A stretch of 64,000 nt of DNA from Stenogyne calaminthoides (Eukaryota; Streptophyta; Magnoliopsida; Lamiales; Lamiaceae), in assembly GCA_037126765.1 (NCBI GenBank), contig JBBCBC010000022.1, positions 2,790,001-2,854,000 on the forward strand, written 5' to 3'. This document shows positions 32,601 to 45,352 of the stretch, in pieces (the first letter of the stretch is position 1; each line of letters opens with the position of its first letter). Both the position numbers and the translations under genes were made by a program. The notes under the pieces were generated by a model. It was given only the letters and a program-made list of their open reading frames with translations, searched no databases and was not told the origin of the DNA.

Positions 32601-32781
32601 TCATATCCATAATGCAACAAATACATGTTGCGAGTAATAGAAAGAACTAGATGACAATCATTAAGTTCTAATATAAAACCAAAGGGTAAGTCTAACATAT
32701 AAGTCCCCACACGTTCAGTTAGCAACTCTTGCTTCATTTCCACGTGTAAGACGACTTTACCCTCCCTAACTGCCCTAAGAC
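29691..32781 (-). pseudogene. Family A copia pol: integrase, reverse transcriptase and RNase H, broken
   Basis: Minus-strand frames in order: pre-integrase/integrase 32,743-31,850 (NGVFERRNRTLLDMVRSMMS, ILNRIPSKSVEHIPYELW), linker 31,853-31,155 (KGYFVGYPKKTKGYYFYLPE), RT 31,145-30,650 (CDWVFKRKTDANGILQTYKT, IWQMDVKTVFLNGN, YGLKQASR), catalytic YVDD at 30,664-30,653, then 30,644-30,243 (LSKTFMMKDLCEACYILGI). A stop follows YVDDILF and the frame shifts there. The integrase region also shifts twice. The stretch 29,691-30,240 holds decayed RNase H. The integrase N-terminal part upstream is cut by the nested element at 32,782. Confidence 0.85.
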
Positions 32782-34504
32782 TGTTGGAGAATTAATTTCC
32801 TGGATCTATTCGGGATGAATATTTAAATACAAATTTAATTCTAACAATTATTACTAGCATGAATTAATCCTATATTAATTCATATAATAATTCAACAACA
32901 AATCATGCATATAAACAGTTCACATAAATCCTACGCATGCGGAATTGCTACGGGTTTACGTGAACTAACCTCTCAGAGTGACAACCGTTGAGATGATGGA
33001 TCCCGTTCACACGAACACACCAAAAGACCTTCTCAAGTATTCCATTATCCTCGTTCAACAATCCGGTGGTAGGAACTCGCGAACAATTTAACAAAAGGGA
33101 TAAAATAAAACCATGCTGCACCACCTTTGTGGATTTCTAATTTTTCCAACACATGGAATTGCACTAGGGATGAAAAATTCATCCCCTATTTATAATACAA
33201 GGGGTGGCCAATTTTTGCCCTGGAATAAGATGGGAAAATCTTTTTCTTGCTCTCCAAGAAATCTTGAATATATCCAATATATTCTTTTTCTCCATATTTA
33301 AAATATTCCACAAAAATTCCAACTCCCTATATTAAGGGATATTCGAAAATATCACATTAAATAGGGAAGAAATAGGATCTTTGACTTTTCTTGAATTTAT
33401 GGGATAATATTGTATTCCAAGAATACATATTCCATAAAATCTTTCCAAGAAAATCAAGAAAATCTTTTCTCTTTCTTCCTTCAATGTTTTTCGAAAATTA
33501 TGAAAAATTAGCAACAATAATTTATTTTATTTTAAACACCTTTTTCAGTTATTGGACATTATGTTTGGGCTACTTGAGGGGCCTTTAGGATAATTAAGAT
33601 TGGACCTTCTAATGGACTTTGAATATCTAATATTGAGCCACAATATTATTCAAGTCCATAAATATTAATTAATCCCACTACATAATTAATATTGCACTAT
33701 CCATCTTAACACATATTACTGTTAATATGGCTCCCGGTTATTATTTCCCGTGTTTAAGATTATCTAGTCCATTAATTAATTCAAGCCACTGAAATAGCTT
33801 TCCATTAATTAATATCTTTTGTCCTTGGTTAAGGAACGGTTCAACATTATTATCCATACCGGAAACTAATTCCACTTGCAAGATTTGATATGATAAATCT
33901 TATGAACCTCCCAAGGGGGCAAATCGAACAAGCGTACTTACACACGATTCTTCATATTAAATCTTAGCAATCGCATGTGACCAATAATATTGCCTAAGAT
34001 ATAAAGTATTGAATCTCATTGATTCTCCACCCGTCATAAGTCAAAGCAATAATTACTAACCACACACGATCCTATTTAAGGGATGAAGATTAAGAAATAA
34101 CGAACCACTAAGGTTTAATTCTTCCTAATTCAGTGCTGAAGAATTTATCCTCTTGTAGGTCCTATTCAGTGCATCAGTCATGCACTAGTGTAATCTCTTG
34201 GTCAAGACAGACCAATCTGAGCCTTACACTTCAACCTTTCACGATGGATTGTTCATTTCGATCTAGGTTGTGAACAGCGTACTTTTAGTTACAAGGGACT
34301 GTTAATTTAATCTTCTGTGATCTGGTATCACTAAATTAACTACAATGTAACACGTACTATTTATTGAACAGTTATGCAGTAAATATATGTAACATTCAAT
34401 GATATTTAAAGCAACAATGATAAATAATTTATTTAAGTAAATAAGACAGAAATTCAGTTTTGGTTATACAAAGTAAAAGCATACTTTCCAGTATAACCCC
34501 AACA
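32782..34504 (-). repeat. Family B 3' LTR (minus element)
   Basis: 1,723 bp, TGTTGGAGAATTAATTTCC to TATAACCCCAACA. The adjacent ATCTCCCACTTATACTC, inverted, is the purine tract AAGTGGGAGAT. Confidence 0.9.
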
Positions 34505-37500
34505 ATCTCCCACTTATACTCAAAGTCTGCTTTTAAGTATACTACAACATATCTCGTGTAGTTCCTAATGCGTGACATCTAATGTCACCTACACGAACCT
34601 AATAATATCTCCCACTTATACTCAAAGCAGATTGGCAACGATCTTGACACCCATTCCTTCCACATGTCTCTCGAATGTGTTCTGAGGCAGACCCTTTGTG
34701 AATGGATCTGCTAGGTTGTCTTCTGACGCGATCTTTGCCACCTCTATATCTCCTCTCTTAACGATTTCTCGTATAAGATGTTATTTCCTTTCAATGTGTT
34801 TTTTGGCCTGTGGGTGGGCTCTTGGTTCCCTTGAATTTGCTTCCTCCAAGCATTATCACAAAGAACAAATGATTGTGTTGGGCAAATTCAGAACTTCATC
34901 CAAGTCCACTAGGAAGTTCTTGATCCAAACCGATTCTTTCGCTGCCTCGCAAGCAGCTACGTATTCGACTTCCATGGTAGAATAGGCGATGCATTTCTGC
35001 TTAACGCTTCTCCATGTCATGGCTCCTCCCCCATGCAAAACACATTAGCGGAGGTATATTTTCTGGAATCTAAGGCTAATTGGAAATCCGAGTCTGGGTA
35101 ACCGATGGAGATTAGACTATCTGACTGATAAACTAACATTCTATCTCTAGTTCTTTTCAGATACTTCAGAATGTTCTTAACTGCAGTCCAATGCTCTTTT
35201 CCCGGATTACTTTGATATCTTGCCACCATGCCAACGGCAAAGCAAATATCCGGTCTCGTGCACAACATTGCATACATAAGGCTTCCGACAGCCGAAGCAT
35301 AAAGAATGTCTTTCATGTCATCTATCTCTTTTTGTGTCTTAGGGCACATTTCCTTGGATAGATGGATTCCATGTCTGAAAGGTATGAAACCTTTCTTGGA
35401 ATCCTGCACGCTGAATCGCTTCAAGACGATTGTACATATATGAAAACTGCGATAAACTGTCGTCATCATTTTCTTGCGATCTCGAAAGTGATCTTGATCC
35501 CAAGGATGTGCGGCTTTCCCTAAGTCCTTCATATCAAACTGCTGTTTTTGAAAGCCATGCCCTTATATGTCGACAACACCTTTACATCGTCCCGGATGAG
35601 CGAGAATGTAAATCTCGTATAGTACTAATAATACCAATGCAGATTCAAGCACTCTTCTTGTACACACAACTTTCAGATTCATTTTGATCAAACCCATAAG
35701 ACTTTATTACTTGATCAAAACATTGGTTCAAGCTCGGATGCTTGTATGAGTCCATAAATGGACTTCTTGAGCTTACAAACTAGGTGTTCTTGGCCTTTTC
35801 AATGAAGCCTTGGAGTTGTTGCATATAGATTTCCTCTTCAAGACTTAGTTAAGGAAAGCCGTCTTGACATCCATTTTGTCGATTTCAAAAGTCGAGATCA
35901 AAGAATCGACAAGATAATTGGATGGACTTGAGCATTGCTCTGGTGAAAAAGGTTTCCTCATAGTCGATCCCCTTCTTCTCCGAAAGTATAACCTTTCGCC
36001 ACAAGCCTTGCCTTGAAGGTTTCCACCTTCCCCGCCTGGGTCCTCTTTTCCTCTTGTATACCCACTTGCAACCAATGAGTTTGACCCAATTAAGTGGTTC
36101 GACTAGCTCCCCACTTTTCGGTTATGATCCATAGAACCCATTTCGGCTTCCATTGTTGTTTGCCAAGAAACGCGATCCTTGTCTTGGATTGCTTCGTCAG
36201 AAGTCCATGGGTCCGATTCATTTTGACGGGGGGCTAAGTCCGAGGACTCTCCTACTCCCATGAATCTCTCGGGTTGTCTTACAACCCTCATTTCGCGATG
36301 AGGTTACGATTGTGTAAGTGTGTCGTTTGGTATGTCATCTTATGCGATTGTAATCGAGGTTAGCCCCTTAGCCCATTTAAGGTAATCTCACAGGCTTTCT
36401 TTTCGTTCATATAGTCTTCTTCCAAAAATCTAAAGTGGGTGCTTATTACCACCTTTTGATCTTCGGGACCATAGAACATACACCCTTTTGTTCCCTCGAG
36501 GTATCCTATAAACAACCTTAATTCTGATCGAGGATCCAATTTTTCGGCTTCCTTGTCCAACACGTAGGCCGGACACCCCCAAATTCTCATGTGTCTCAAA
36601 CTGGGCTTGCGCCCAGCCCACAATTCTTTGGGAGTTTTGGGAATCGATTTGGATGGCACCAAGTTCAAAATATAAGCCGTTGTTTCCAAGGCATGACCCC
36701 AAAACGACTTGGGTAGATCCGCATAACTCATCATTGATCTAACCATTTCTAAAAGAGTTCTATTTCTTCGCTCTGCAACCCCGTTTTATTGAGGGGTTCC
36801 GGGTGCAGTTAGCTGGGATACAATCCCTTCATCTGACAAGTAGTTCAAAAACTCATCGCTGAGGTACTCGCCTCCACGATCAGATCGTAGGGACTTGATA
36901 CGTTTTTTCCTATGATTCTCTGCTTGAGCCTTAAATTCTTTGAATTTGTCAAAGGTCTCAGATTTATGCTTCATAAGGAAAATCTAGCTGTACCTTGAGT
37001 AATCATCAATAAAGGTGACGAAATACTCATAACCTCCTCTTGCTTTGACTGCATTGGACCACATACGTCTGTGTGAACGATTTCTAACACTTCTTTGGCT
37101 CTATTCCCCTTGGCTCTGAATGCCCTCTTGGTCATTTTACCCTCCAAACATGATTCGCAAGTTGGGATTGGTTCAACCCGGAGAGACTCCAATGAACCAT
37201 CTTTTACCAACCTTTGAATCCTTTTTGGATTAATATGTCCCAATCTGAGATGCCATAGAAGTGTCTCGTTCACGTCTGATGAATGTTTTCTTTTATCGGA
37301 AATAGTTGATGTGTTATATGATGCATTTCGTGAGTGGTGTGTACAATTAATTGTATAGAGATTATTCGACAACGTTCCATGACAGATAAATTTATCATAA
37401 AGAGAAATGGTAACAACTTTGTCAAAAGTAATCGAATATCCATCAAGGTAAAGTTTAGAAACCGAAATCAAATTCTTTCTAAAACTAGGAACGTAAAGAA

Positions 37501-38574
37501 CGTCTCTTAAAATTAAAACTCTGTCTTCAAAAGACAGGTGCACTTCTCCCACTGCTTCAGCTGCCACTCTCGTAGCATTGCCCAGTTTGATGAGGATCTC
37601 ACTCCCACTAAGTTGTCGGATCCGCTTGAACCCCTGTAAAGTGAAACAAACATGATCAGTGGATCCCGTATCCACCACCCATAAACGGGAGGCATACACC
37701 GCTAAAAAAGTTTCAACAACTAGTGCGTGAGAATTACCTATCTTACCATTCCTTTTGGGTTTGGAAAAGGCTGACCTCCAATGTCCCTTTTCACCACAGT
37801 TGAAGCACTTCCCCTTAGCTGGTTTAATCACTCCTCCACCTCCCTTCACCTTTTCTTTGCCCTTGGCAACACTTGAGTTCACTTGCTTGTGGCTTTTATC
37901 ATTTTTCTTGTTCTTACCACCCTTTGGCCTAGAAGAAGAAGAAGGTCCATTTGCCACCAAGGCTTGACTCTTTTGCCCCAATATCGCCTCTACCGAGACT
38001 AAAGCTTGCAACAGGCCAGACATCGAGAACTTCTGATTATTCATTTGGTAGTTCAACCTGAACTGTTCAAAACTTTTCGGCAGAGAGTGGAGCACGAAAT
38101 CGATTTGGGTCTCGATGTCGTATTCAGCGCCAAGCACCTCAAGCTTGTTAAGGTGAGCCATCATTTGGAGAACGTGCTCCCTTACGGGCGTTCCCTCCAT
38201 CATTTTCATAGAGAGCAAGTCCCTCATGGTGATCTGACGAGCCACACGGTTTGATGTTGAAACATCGCTTTAAGATTAGTCATGATGTCTGCAGCTGTCT
38301 CAACGTTTTGGTGTTGGTGTTGCAACACATCTGACATTGAAGCCAAGATGATACACTTTGCCATTTCGTTGGAACGCTCCCAGTCAGCATACTCTTTCTT
38401 AACCGCTTTAGTTGACTCATCATTTGGCTTTTCTGGTTTAGGTGTGGTAAGAACCCAGTTATGGATTTGTGCAGTGAGGACAATAGTAAGTTTACGACTC
38501 CAATCAACGAAGTTTTCACCAGTAAGCAAATTGTCTTTAAATATATTGAACAGTGGATTAAAAGGTTGCGACAT
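34505..38574 (-). pseudogene. Family B copia gag-pol, broken
   Basis: Gag begins at 38,574 (MSQPFNPLFNIFKDNLLTG) and shifts frame near 38,240. The next frame (38,245-36,971) holds the rest of gag, a CFNCGEKGHW zinc knuckle whose last Cys is Phe (37,766-37,768), protease (VVDTGSTDHVCF), the pre-integrase H/C region (LWHLRLGHINPKRI) and the integrase start (HTDVCGPM). Integrase continues at 36,974-36,786 (SLRSDRGGEYLSDEF) and 36,746-36,360. RT lies in fragments at 36,291-35,845. The RT end and RNase H are at 35,532-34,856 (CTRPDICFAVGMVARYQS, AYSTMEVEYVAACEAAKES). The RT catalytic YVDD segment (about 35,600) is unreadable. Confidence 0.88.
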
Positions 38575-40127
38575 GCTGAACTGAAATAAATAACAATTTG
38601 TATAAGCACAAACATATCACAAGGTTCGATCACATGTATCATATTAAAATCTCAAAAAAATATGAACATGCATCAGCCAACATCTCAAAACAGTTTAAAT
38701 AAACCACGAGGGGTGGGTCATTATTTAAACACATTCAAGCAGGTTACAAACAAGAAAACAGTTATAAACCTTTAATATCCAGATTAATAGTTGGCTCACA
38801 CTTGACCAATATAAAATTGACAGGGACTTCGGGGAAGTATATGCATACCAATTTTATACCTAAGTAATAACCATGATTAAATATATAATTATTATTTTGT
38901 TTTGAACGAGCCTCGTGGGGAGGGTCATCGTCGTCACTAATAATAACCCACAATCATCCTTTCTGAATTTATTCATGTGAAATCTATCTTTTAGCCGTCC
39001 CGTGGGGGGAATTTCTCCAAAAGAATCCACAAATAAATAAATCATGGAGGTCAAAATTAATTCAATTTTATTATCCGGAATAAAATTGTCAATTAATTAT
39101 TTAAACATACTTAGTAATTTTTGAAGGAGAGATTTTTCAAAACATTTTCTCATGCATCGCATATTTAAACACAATTTAAATAAGCATAAAATAATGCAAA
39201 ATATCAAAACAAAAAAATAAACACATTGGGCACATATATCCAATTGTCACGGTTAATTTTTGTCATGTCTTGATCTTGAGAAATCATCTTCATAGCCTTC
39301 ATCGTTCGTCTCGAAAAGCTCCCACTCGACCGCAACATGTTCCTTGAAACGTCCTCCGTCTAGGTCCGAAACGATGTCCGGCAATGGGTAGCTCACGGTC
39401 CGGAACACGTATCCGCGTGCACTTGCGCGCACGCCCGCGTCTTGACCAACCATCCCCGCCCATTGCTCGGCAGCACTCGACAATGGCACGGATCGCGCTA
39501 TTCGCGCCCGCCCAGCCGCCATGAATTTCTTGGCGGCTTAGCTTGGCCAGCCCGCGTAAGCATCGTGCGCCATCCCCATCGCCGTGCTTCGTACGCCCGA
39601 CTTGCGCTTCGCATGTGCCGGTTTTTCCGCTTACTGCGTCGCGGCGCGTATGTCCCCGTAGCGCCCCGCAGACGCGCCGGCAACCGCCATTCTCACCGTG
39701 CTCGGCCTACCCAGGGCTTCGTCGCGTGTGCGAGCACCTCTCGGCCCTTCAAGACGATCATCTTAGCACAACCGTGCCTTGGCGAAATGCGTCGCCCAGC
39801 ACTTGGTCGGTTTTAATTCTTCATCTTCGTTCTCGACCCGGTTACAATTTATTTACAAAAAATAAATAAACCTATATCTAGACTAGTCTATTACATTGAT
39901 CAAATCAAACAAATCCTAATCTACTCGTGGATTTTCTCACGAGGCAAAACGAATTCAAACGAATCGAATTAAAACCACAATTTATATGCATGCATAAATA
40001 TAAACATTCATCAAATACCATGACAATTGAATACCTGCAAAAAAAGATCTAGCAATTCTACTATCCAATTTCAAATTTAATGAAAACGAATTAAATTACA
40101 ATTTAAAACTCACAGCCCGAAACCGAG
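38575..40127 (-). other. Family B leader between primer-binding site and gag (minus element)
   Basis: About 1.55 kb of untranslated leader. GC-rich block at about 39,290-39,800 in otherwise AT-rich DNA; it contains a minus-strand (sense) frame of 89 codons at 39,522-39,253 ending near ELFETNDEG, with a counterpart in the plus element at 57,131-57,367. The longer plus-strand frames at 39,442-39,869 are antisense and not conserved. Confidence 0.6.
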
Positions 40128-40139
40128 GCTCTGATACCA
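40128..40139 (-). promoter_or_regulatory. Primer-binding site, initiator-tRNA-Met type
   Basis: GCTCTGATACCA, inverted TGGTATCAGAGC, is the standard copia primer-binding site. It lies two bases from the truncated LTR starting at 40,142. Confidence 0.92.
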
Positions 40140-40141
40140 GT

Positions 40142-40676
40142 TGTTGGGGAATTAATTGCCCGGGTCTATTCGGGATGAATATTTAAATATAAATTTAATT
40201 CTAACAATTATTACTAGCATGAATTAATCCTATATTAATTCAAATAATAATTCAACAACAAATCATGCATATAAACAGTTAACATAAATCCTACGCATGC
40301 GGAATTGCTACTGGTTTACGTGAACTAACCTCTCGGAGTGACAACCATTGAGAAGATGGATCCCGTTCACACGAACACAGCAGAAGACCTTCTCAAGTAT
40401 CCCCTTATCCTCGTTCAACAATCCGGTGGTATGATCCCTCGAACAATTTAACAAAAGGGAAAAAATAAAATTATGCTGCACCACCTTTGTGGATTTCTAA
40501 TTTTTCCAACACATGGAATTGCACTAGGGATGAAAAATTCATCCCCTATTTATAATACAAGGGGTGGCCGATTTTTGCCCTAGGAATAAGATGGAAAAAA
40601 TCTTTTTCTTGCTCTCCAAGAAATCTTGAATATATCCAATATATTCTTTTCTCCATATTTAAAATATTCCACAAAA
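40142..40676 (-). repeat. Truncated family B 5' LTR
   Basis: Only the PBS-proximal 535 bp of a 1.7-kb LTR; very similar to 32,782-33,316. It breaks at CCACAAAA. Confidence 0.9.
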
Positions 40677-43083
40677 GGTGAAATTACCAAAGCTTATCAA
40701 TTACCAAGTTTATCAATTAGGCCTATCATCATAAGCACATGAGGTGAAATCTTCCCTCATTTAGCTAACCGACATCTGAACAAATCTCTCATCCCTTCAT
40801 AAATCTCAGAATGAGATTCAGAATCAAAGAGATCCTTCAGATGTTTGAGCATTTAGAAGGGACCCATTTTCTCATGTTGCCTATGTATATCGGGAGTCAT
40901 GCCGAGCAACATCACGCACTGAGCCTGGGAAGCATCTTTTTGATGCTTCTTCTGAGCTGCTACGTCAAACGTGGCTGCCTCAGGGAACCAGATTCAGGGG
41001 TAATCAGGATTGGCGTGTCCAACACATACTCAATCTTTTCTTACCTTAGCACCAAACACAAGTTTTGGTGCCAGTCCAGAAAATTTGGCCTAGCCAATTT
41101 GTTTGTTTCCATAGCACATCTCAATAACAGTTATACATTTCAACTAACCAAGAGAAATAAAATAAAACGGGAATTAAACACATAATTCCTATGATCAATA
41201 TTCAGCAATCAAAATATACATGGCCTTTCTTTTGTGTTTATTTTGTCTCCATTATTTTCACATACTTAACGACCTCATCGGAAAAGTACGAATTTATATC
41301 AAATATAAATTATAATGGACAAGAATCCACATTACTACTATCATAATCCAAGCGAGGGCTGATCATTGCAATAGCATAACTGGTAGGTCTCCAAACCAAT
41401 TGCAAAATTGCAATTCCTAGTTTGTCGAACCTAGTTCGACTGATGTCCCTTACCCTTTGTTCCCCGCGAGGGTTAGCAAAACAAAGTTAAGTTGGTTTAC
41501 AACCATCAAGCGGCGACACTACGTGTCCCTATAAGAGTCCCGTTAGATGTAGATCCGAACAAAAGATGAGGGTCTTTAAGTACTCATTGGAACGAAATCT
41601 CCGGTTTACTTTTAATTTTGAAGGGAGACATCTTATCAAATTAATGAGAAAATCATATTTTAGTGAGGAACGTTTTAAAGGCGGGGTATTAATCGCTTAA
41701 TCGAGATCCAACATGTTAATCTACATCACATTTGAGCAATTATTGGGCGCCGCCTACCCAAACATGATTTCATTCGGACTAACACTTATATGGGCGTCTT
41801 CTACCTAAACAATTAATACGGTCCGACAATTATTGGGCGCCGCCTACCCAAACAATTATTATGCGGACTGTAAATGCGTTAACGAATTAAATCGAATTTA
41901 ATAAACAAGTTAACCAAGTGGGAATTCCAATAATTATCAAATTTTGACTAAATAAAATTTTCAAAATCCAATTTCAATTTTATTTAATCGATTTCAATCA
42001 ATTATAAAAAATAATTAAAATAATTAATTATTTTATTTGGTCCAACCAATATTCCAATTTTAAGTTAAAAAAACATTATTATTTAACAAATAAAATCAGA
42101 ATTTTAATTTAATCTTGTCGAGGGCTCATGTGCAAAATTTCAAAATTGCACGGAAGGGCCTGCCCAAAATCCAATTTCAAGGCAGCCCTTCCCTTCATCA
42201 TTGCCAGTTTTCAAAATCGTTTTCAATCGGGACGAGTTAACCAGAAATACAACAATTCATCATTGTTCATTTGTATTATTCCAAATAATTTTGAAGAACA
42301 TGATTAACTTTGACATTTCAGAATCCAGTCGAAAATCAAGGCATCAGTACGCACAAACATTGACCAAAAAATGAACGTATCAGTTCATCGACACCAAGAG
42401 TGCACGCAAGTTGCCACCGCCGCTAGGCGCGTGCGGGCGACTTGCCGCCACATTGAAGCTTAGGGGCACGCGCGGAGCCGCGACCCGAGAGTTGGTCATC
42501 AATTGGTACGAATCGGCGACGCGCTTTCTCGAACCGTTTCAAAACAGGGGCGCGTCGTCTCAAAACACAACGGATACGAAGACAAAAACTGCCGCCTGAA
42601 TTGAAATGAATCGGCGGCGCACCACCACGAGTTCGAACCGAATCAGCAACATGTCATCACGAATCGGGTGAAACGAGAACGGCGGTTCTTAAATCAAAAT
42701 GAAATGAGCAGCGACGCTGTACATCGACACAAAAAATGAGTCGCACCATCGCTCGTGGCGATGCCGACTTGCGCAAGCGTTGCGAGTCCCGGCGTGAAGC
42801 GTCCGACTCAAGCGGCGTCGTGTTTCGCCTGCAAACACCGGGCGGCGTGGGGTCAGACGCGAAGAGGTGGAGAAGGCGGGTTTTCCCAGAAAACCCCGGT
42901 TTTGCAAAGAAGACGAGCCAGGCATCACAAGTGGGGTGTGTGTGTGGGGTTTAATACCCCTAAATCAAATAAACACACATGGTGCGCTTGATTTCTAAAA
43001 TCAGCAGCACCGATTTATTAAAAAAAAAGATAAAAATTCTTTTAATAAACCAAATCAATTACACAATCAATTAAGAGTCTGAT
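40677..43083 (-). pseudogene. Family A copia gag remnant and long leader (minus element)
   Basis: About 41,170-40,677 is the inverse of the gag region seen at 53,110-53,590 in the plus copy; both encode the copia gag core around NKLARPNF and the later KHLKDLFDSES. Frames are broken, and the plus-strand frame at 40,811-41,185 is an antisense shadow. The 41,200-43,080 leader carries three repeats of TTGGGCGCCGCCTACCCA-like text (about 41,743-41,850) and a GC-rich block at 42,400-42,900. Confidence 0.7.
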
Positions 43084-43095
43084 GCTCTGATACCA
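43084..43095 (-). promoter_or_regulatory. Primer-binding site of the family A minus element
   Basis: GCTCTGATACCA (inverted TGGTATCAGAGC), one base from the 5' LTR. Confidence 0.92.
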
Positions 43096-43096
43096 C

Positions 43097-44602
43097 TGTT
43101 GGAATTTAGTGACACGTAAACACGTAATACATGCACAACGGAAATAAACAGTTCATCAACAACGAACACGTAATTGCATAATTGAATACATATAAACATA
43201 AAGAGAAACCTTACAATAAATTGATGATATTACTTTATTACAGATCCACGTAATCCCCAATCGTCGACTAAGCACGGATTTGCGGCGTTGAATCCCGAGA
43301 TGAATTTGCTAGGAAAATTCTTACTTCTAGATCTTATGGAGAGAATAATGAATTAACGTTGTTTGTGAATTGTTTTTTTCATATATATAGGGAAGACTCA
43401 GCTTAAATCTTAAGCTAATCTAATTAGAAAATAAAATCCCTAATATTATAAAATAAATCTCTTAGATTTATTTCCCATATATAAAATCTCTACGGGGTTT
43501 AATTCCCATGTATATCAAATCTCTACGGATTTGATTCCATATATATTAAATCCTATAATAATATTCCATATATTATTATTGGGAATCCCATTTAATTAAA
43601 TCTAATTTAATTAAACATTAATAATAATTAATTCCAAATTAATCTATTATTAATTAATTCTCTATAAATTCAATATTAAATACAATTTAACATTTAATTA
43701 ACCAACTATAATCCGTAAAAGGGAACTACTTGTTGTGTGACCCATAGGCCCTCATATATCGAGCGATTAGTCAAACTAACGGTCTTAATTGAACCCTAGA
43801 CAATAAATCAGACATTCTCAATATATGAAGACGTTTGAGAAACATGCAACTACTCAGAATCAAAAAAACATGGACTATTACGATTTCCTCATTTCATTCA
43901 CGAATACTCGATTAAGTCTTGAACATGATGAAGTGTCTATATAAATAACTTAATCATATTATCTCTAATCACTAATTGATCATGTATGTCACACTTAGCC
44001 ACAAAGTCTAAGTTGACATGCATCGACCGATGACTTTGATCCAATTATGATGAGAAGATGAGTATTCTCTCTAAATCCAATTTGAGGAATGAATCATATT
44101 CTTGGCTCAACTACCAAGCACATGCACTTCGTGATGAACCCAATCCAAGCCATATCTACCCATAGACTGGTGCAAGCGTCGATCATGGTCAAAGTTCATT
44201 ATTCCACACATGTCGTGCGTATTGACCTCAAGTCAAAGAGTATCGAGATCATTTCCCACTAACTTAGACACCCGTGAGACACATATAGTGGAAATACATC
44301 AAACGGTTTCTCGGATGGGTATACCAATACCCTCTAAGGTATTTGTGCATCCATCATGAGATACCTAGTATCTCGTAGTAAGTGAGATCTTACTACACTC
44401 TCTAAGAGTATGATGTAGATCGCACACCAATCTCCATTGCATCATCAATATCCCATTCTTGATGATCCTTGATCGGGTGATATTTGAGAATCATGCTTAA
44501 GTCATACGTTAATATTAAGTGAACTATAATATTAAATCAAACTTAATATCATCGAGTATTATGTCCTTACAATAGATTATCTCTAGGACACTAACACTAA
44601 CA
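43097..44602 (-). repeat. Family A 5' LTR (minus element)
   Basis: 1,506 bp, TGTTGGAATTTAGTGACACG to GGACACTAACACTAACA, followed by TSD ATCCT. It is similar to the 3' LTR but with many substitutions and a gap near 44,485-44,510, so the element is not young. Confidence 0.9.
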
Positions 44603-44639
44603 ATCCTATCATAAAATTTACGCATATTCTTCCACGCCA

Positions 44640-45352
44640 TAGTCGGTGGGTCTCCTTCTCCCCAAAATTTTCACGTACGAAGCACGCTGTGAGTGGCTCC
44701 TCCACTGTCACCTTTGTCGGCCTGACTGCTGCACCGCCAGGCAACTATTGCAGTTGTTGTTGCCTCCAGCAGCCACTGCACTCTTGAATCTCAATCGCCA
44801 CCAAGGTTGTTCGCTTAGAGGTTTGCTGCATCACTGCCTAACTGCGGCGTCTATAGTTTGATTGGGTAATCTAGCTCGACCCGATGGACCGATCTTCCCT
44901 TACCGGAGCCACAGTGAAGGGCTCCGGTAGGGAAATCGATCTCTTGTATTCGTTTTTTTAGGCATTTGTTTGTATGCTTTACTTTGCTTAGTGTTAGGAT
45001 TTGGGTTATGAGTTTTCTTCTCTTGTGCAGTTCTGTGGTTGGTTTAATTTCAATTAGGAGTTTAGGTCAGGAGGTTTCTCCTCTGGTCTGATGGTCTTTT
45101 CTTGTCGTCTTTGTCTACTATGTACACTTCTGGTTAGAATAGCCTTAATGTGGTGTTTTTTTCTTTTTCCTTGCATTAACAACTGGAGTGTACACTGGGG
45201 TTGGTTCTACCCTCATAATTTCCTTACGATTGATTCGAGGCAGGTGTTGTTCATTCCCAACTGTCAGAGTGTTTGTAGGATTGGACTTCTATTATGCTCT
45301 GTACACTCTGTTTTTTCTATGAATTTGTCATTTAATACTCAAAAAAAAAAAA
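44640..45352 (+). other. Possible retroposed sequence with A-tail
   Basis: Less AT-rich than its surroundings and ending in A11 at about 45,342-45,352. It could be a processed transcript or LINE-like tail. ATCCTATCATAAA before it and ATCCCATCATATA after it resemble a target duplication, but the first overlaps the copia TSD, so this is weak. No protein recognised. Confidence 0.2.

Larger units (their letters stand above)
32782..40676 (-). mobile_element. Family B Ty1/copia element (minus), 5' LTR truncated
   Basis: Contains a 3' LTR (32,782-34,504), gag-pol (34,505-38,574), a leader of about 1.55 kb, a primer-binding site (40,128-40,139) and only 535 bp of 5' LTR (40,142-40,676). The LTR stops at CCACAAAA and joins family A gag directly. 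There is no target duplication, and about 0.4 kb of family A between protease and gag is missing, so a deletion removed the right border. Confidence 0.88.
26229..44602 (-). mobile_element. Family A Ty1/copia element (minus), with two nested family B insertions
   Basis: Bounded by TSD ATCCT (26,224-26,228 and 44,603-44,607). Plus-strand order: 3' LTR (26,229-29,690, split by a solo LTR), pol (29,691-32,781), nested family B element (32,782-40,676), gag and leader (40,677-43,083), primer-binding site, 5' LTR (43,097-44,602). The perfect TSD despite later nesting shows that this is a single original insertion. Confidence 0.9.

Noticed and set aside
39442..39869. Plus-strand frames of 108-124 codons rich in Arg and Pro
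   Set aside because: Antisense to the family B leader and produced by GC-rich composition; no match to the antisense frames of the other copy.
40811..41185. 124-codon plus-strand frame
   Set aside because: Antisense shadow of family A gag; the same shadow appears at 53,114-53,419 on the minus strand.
26229..44602. Reading the whole block as two or three unrelated LTR fragments
   Set aside because: The ATCCT duplication, matching LTRs, primer-binding site and purine tract tie the ends into one element with nested insertions.
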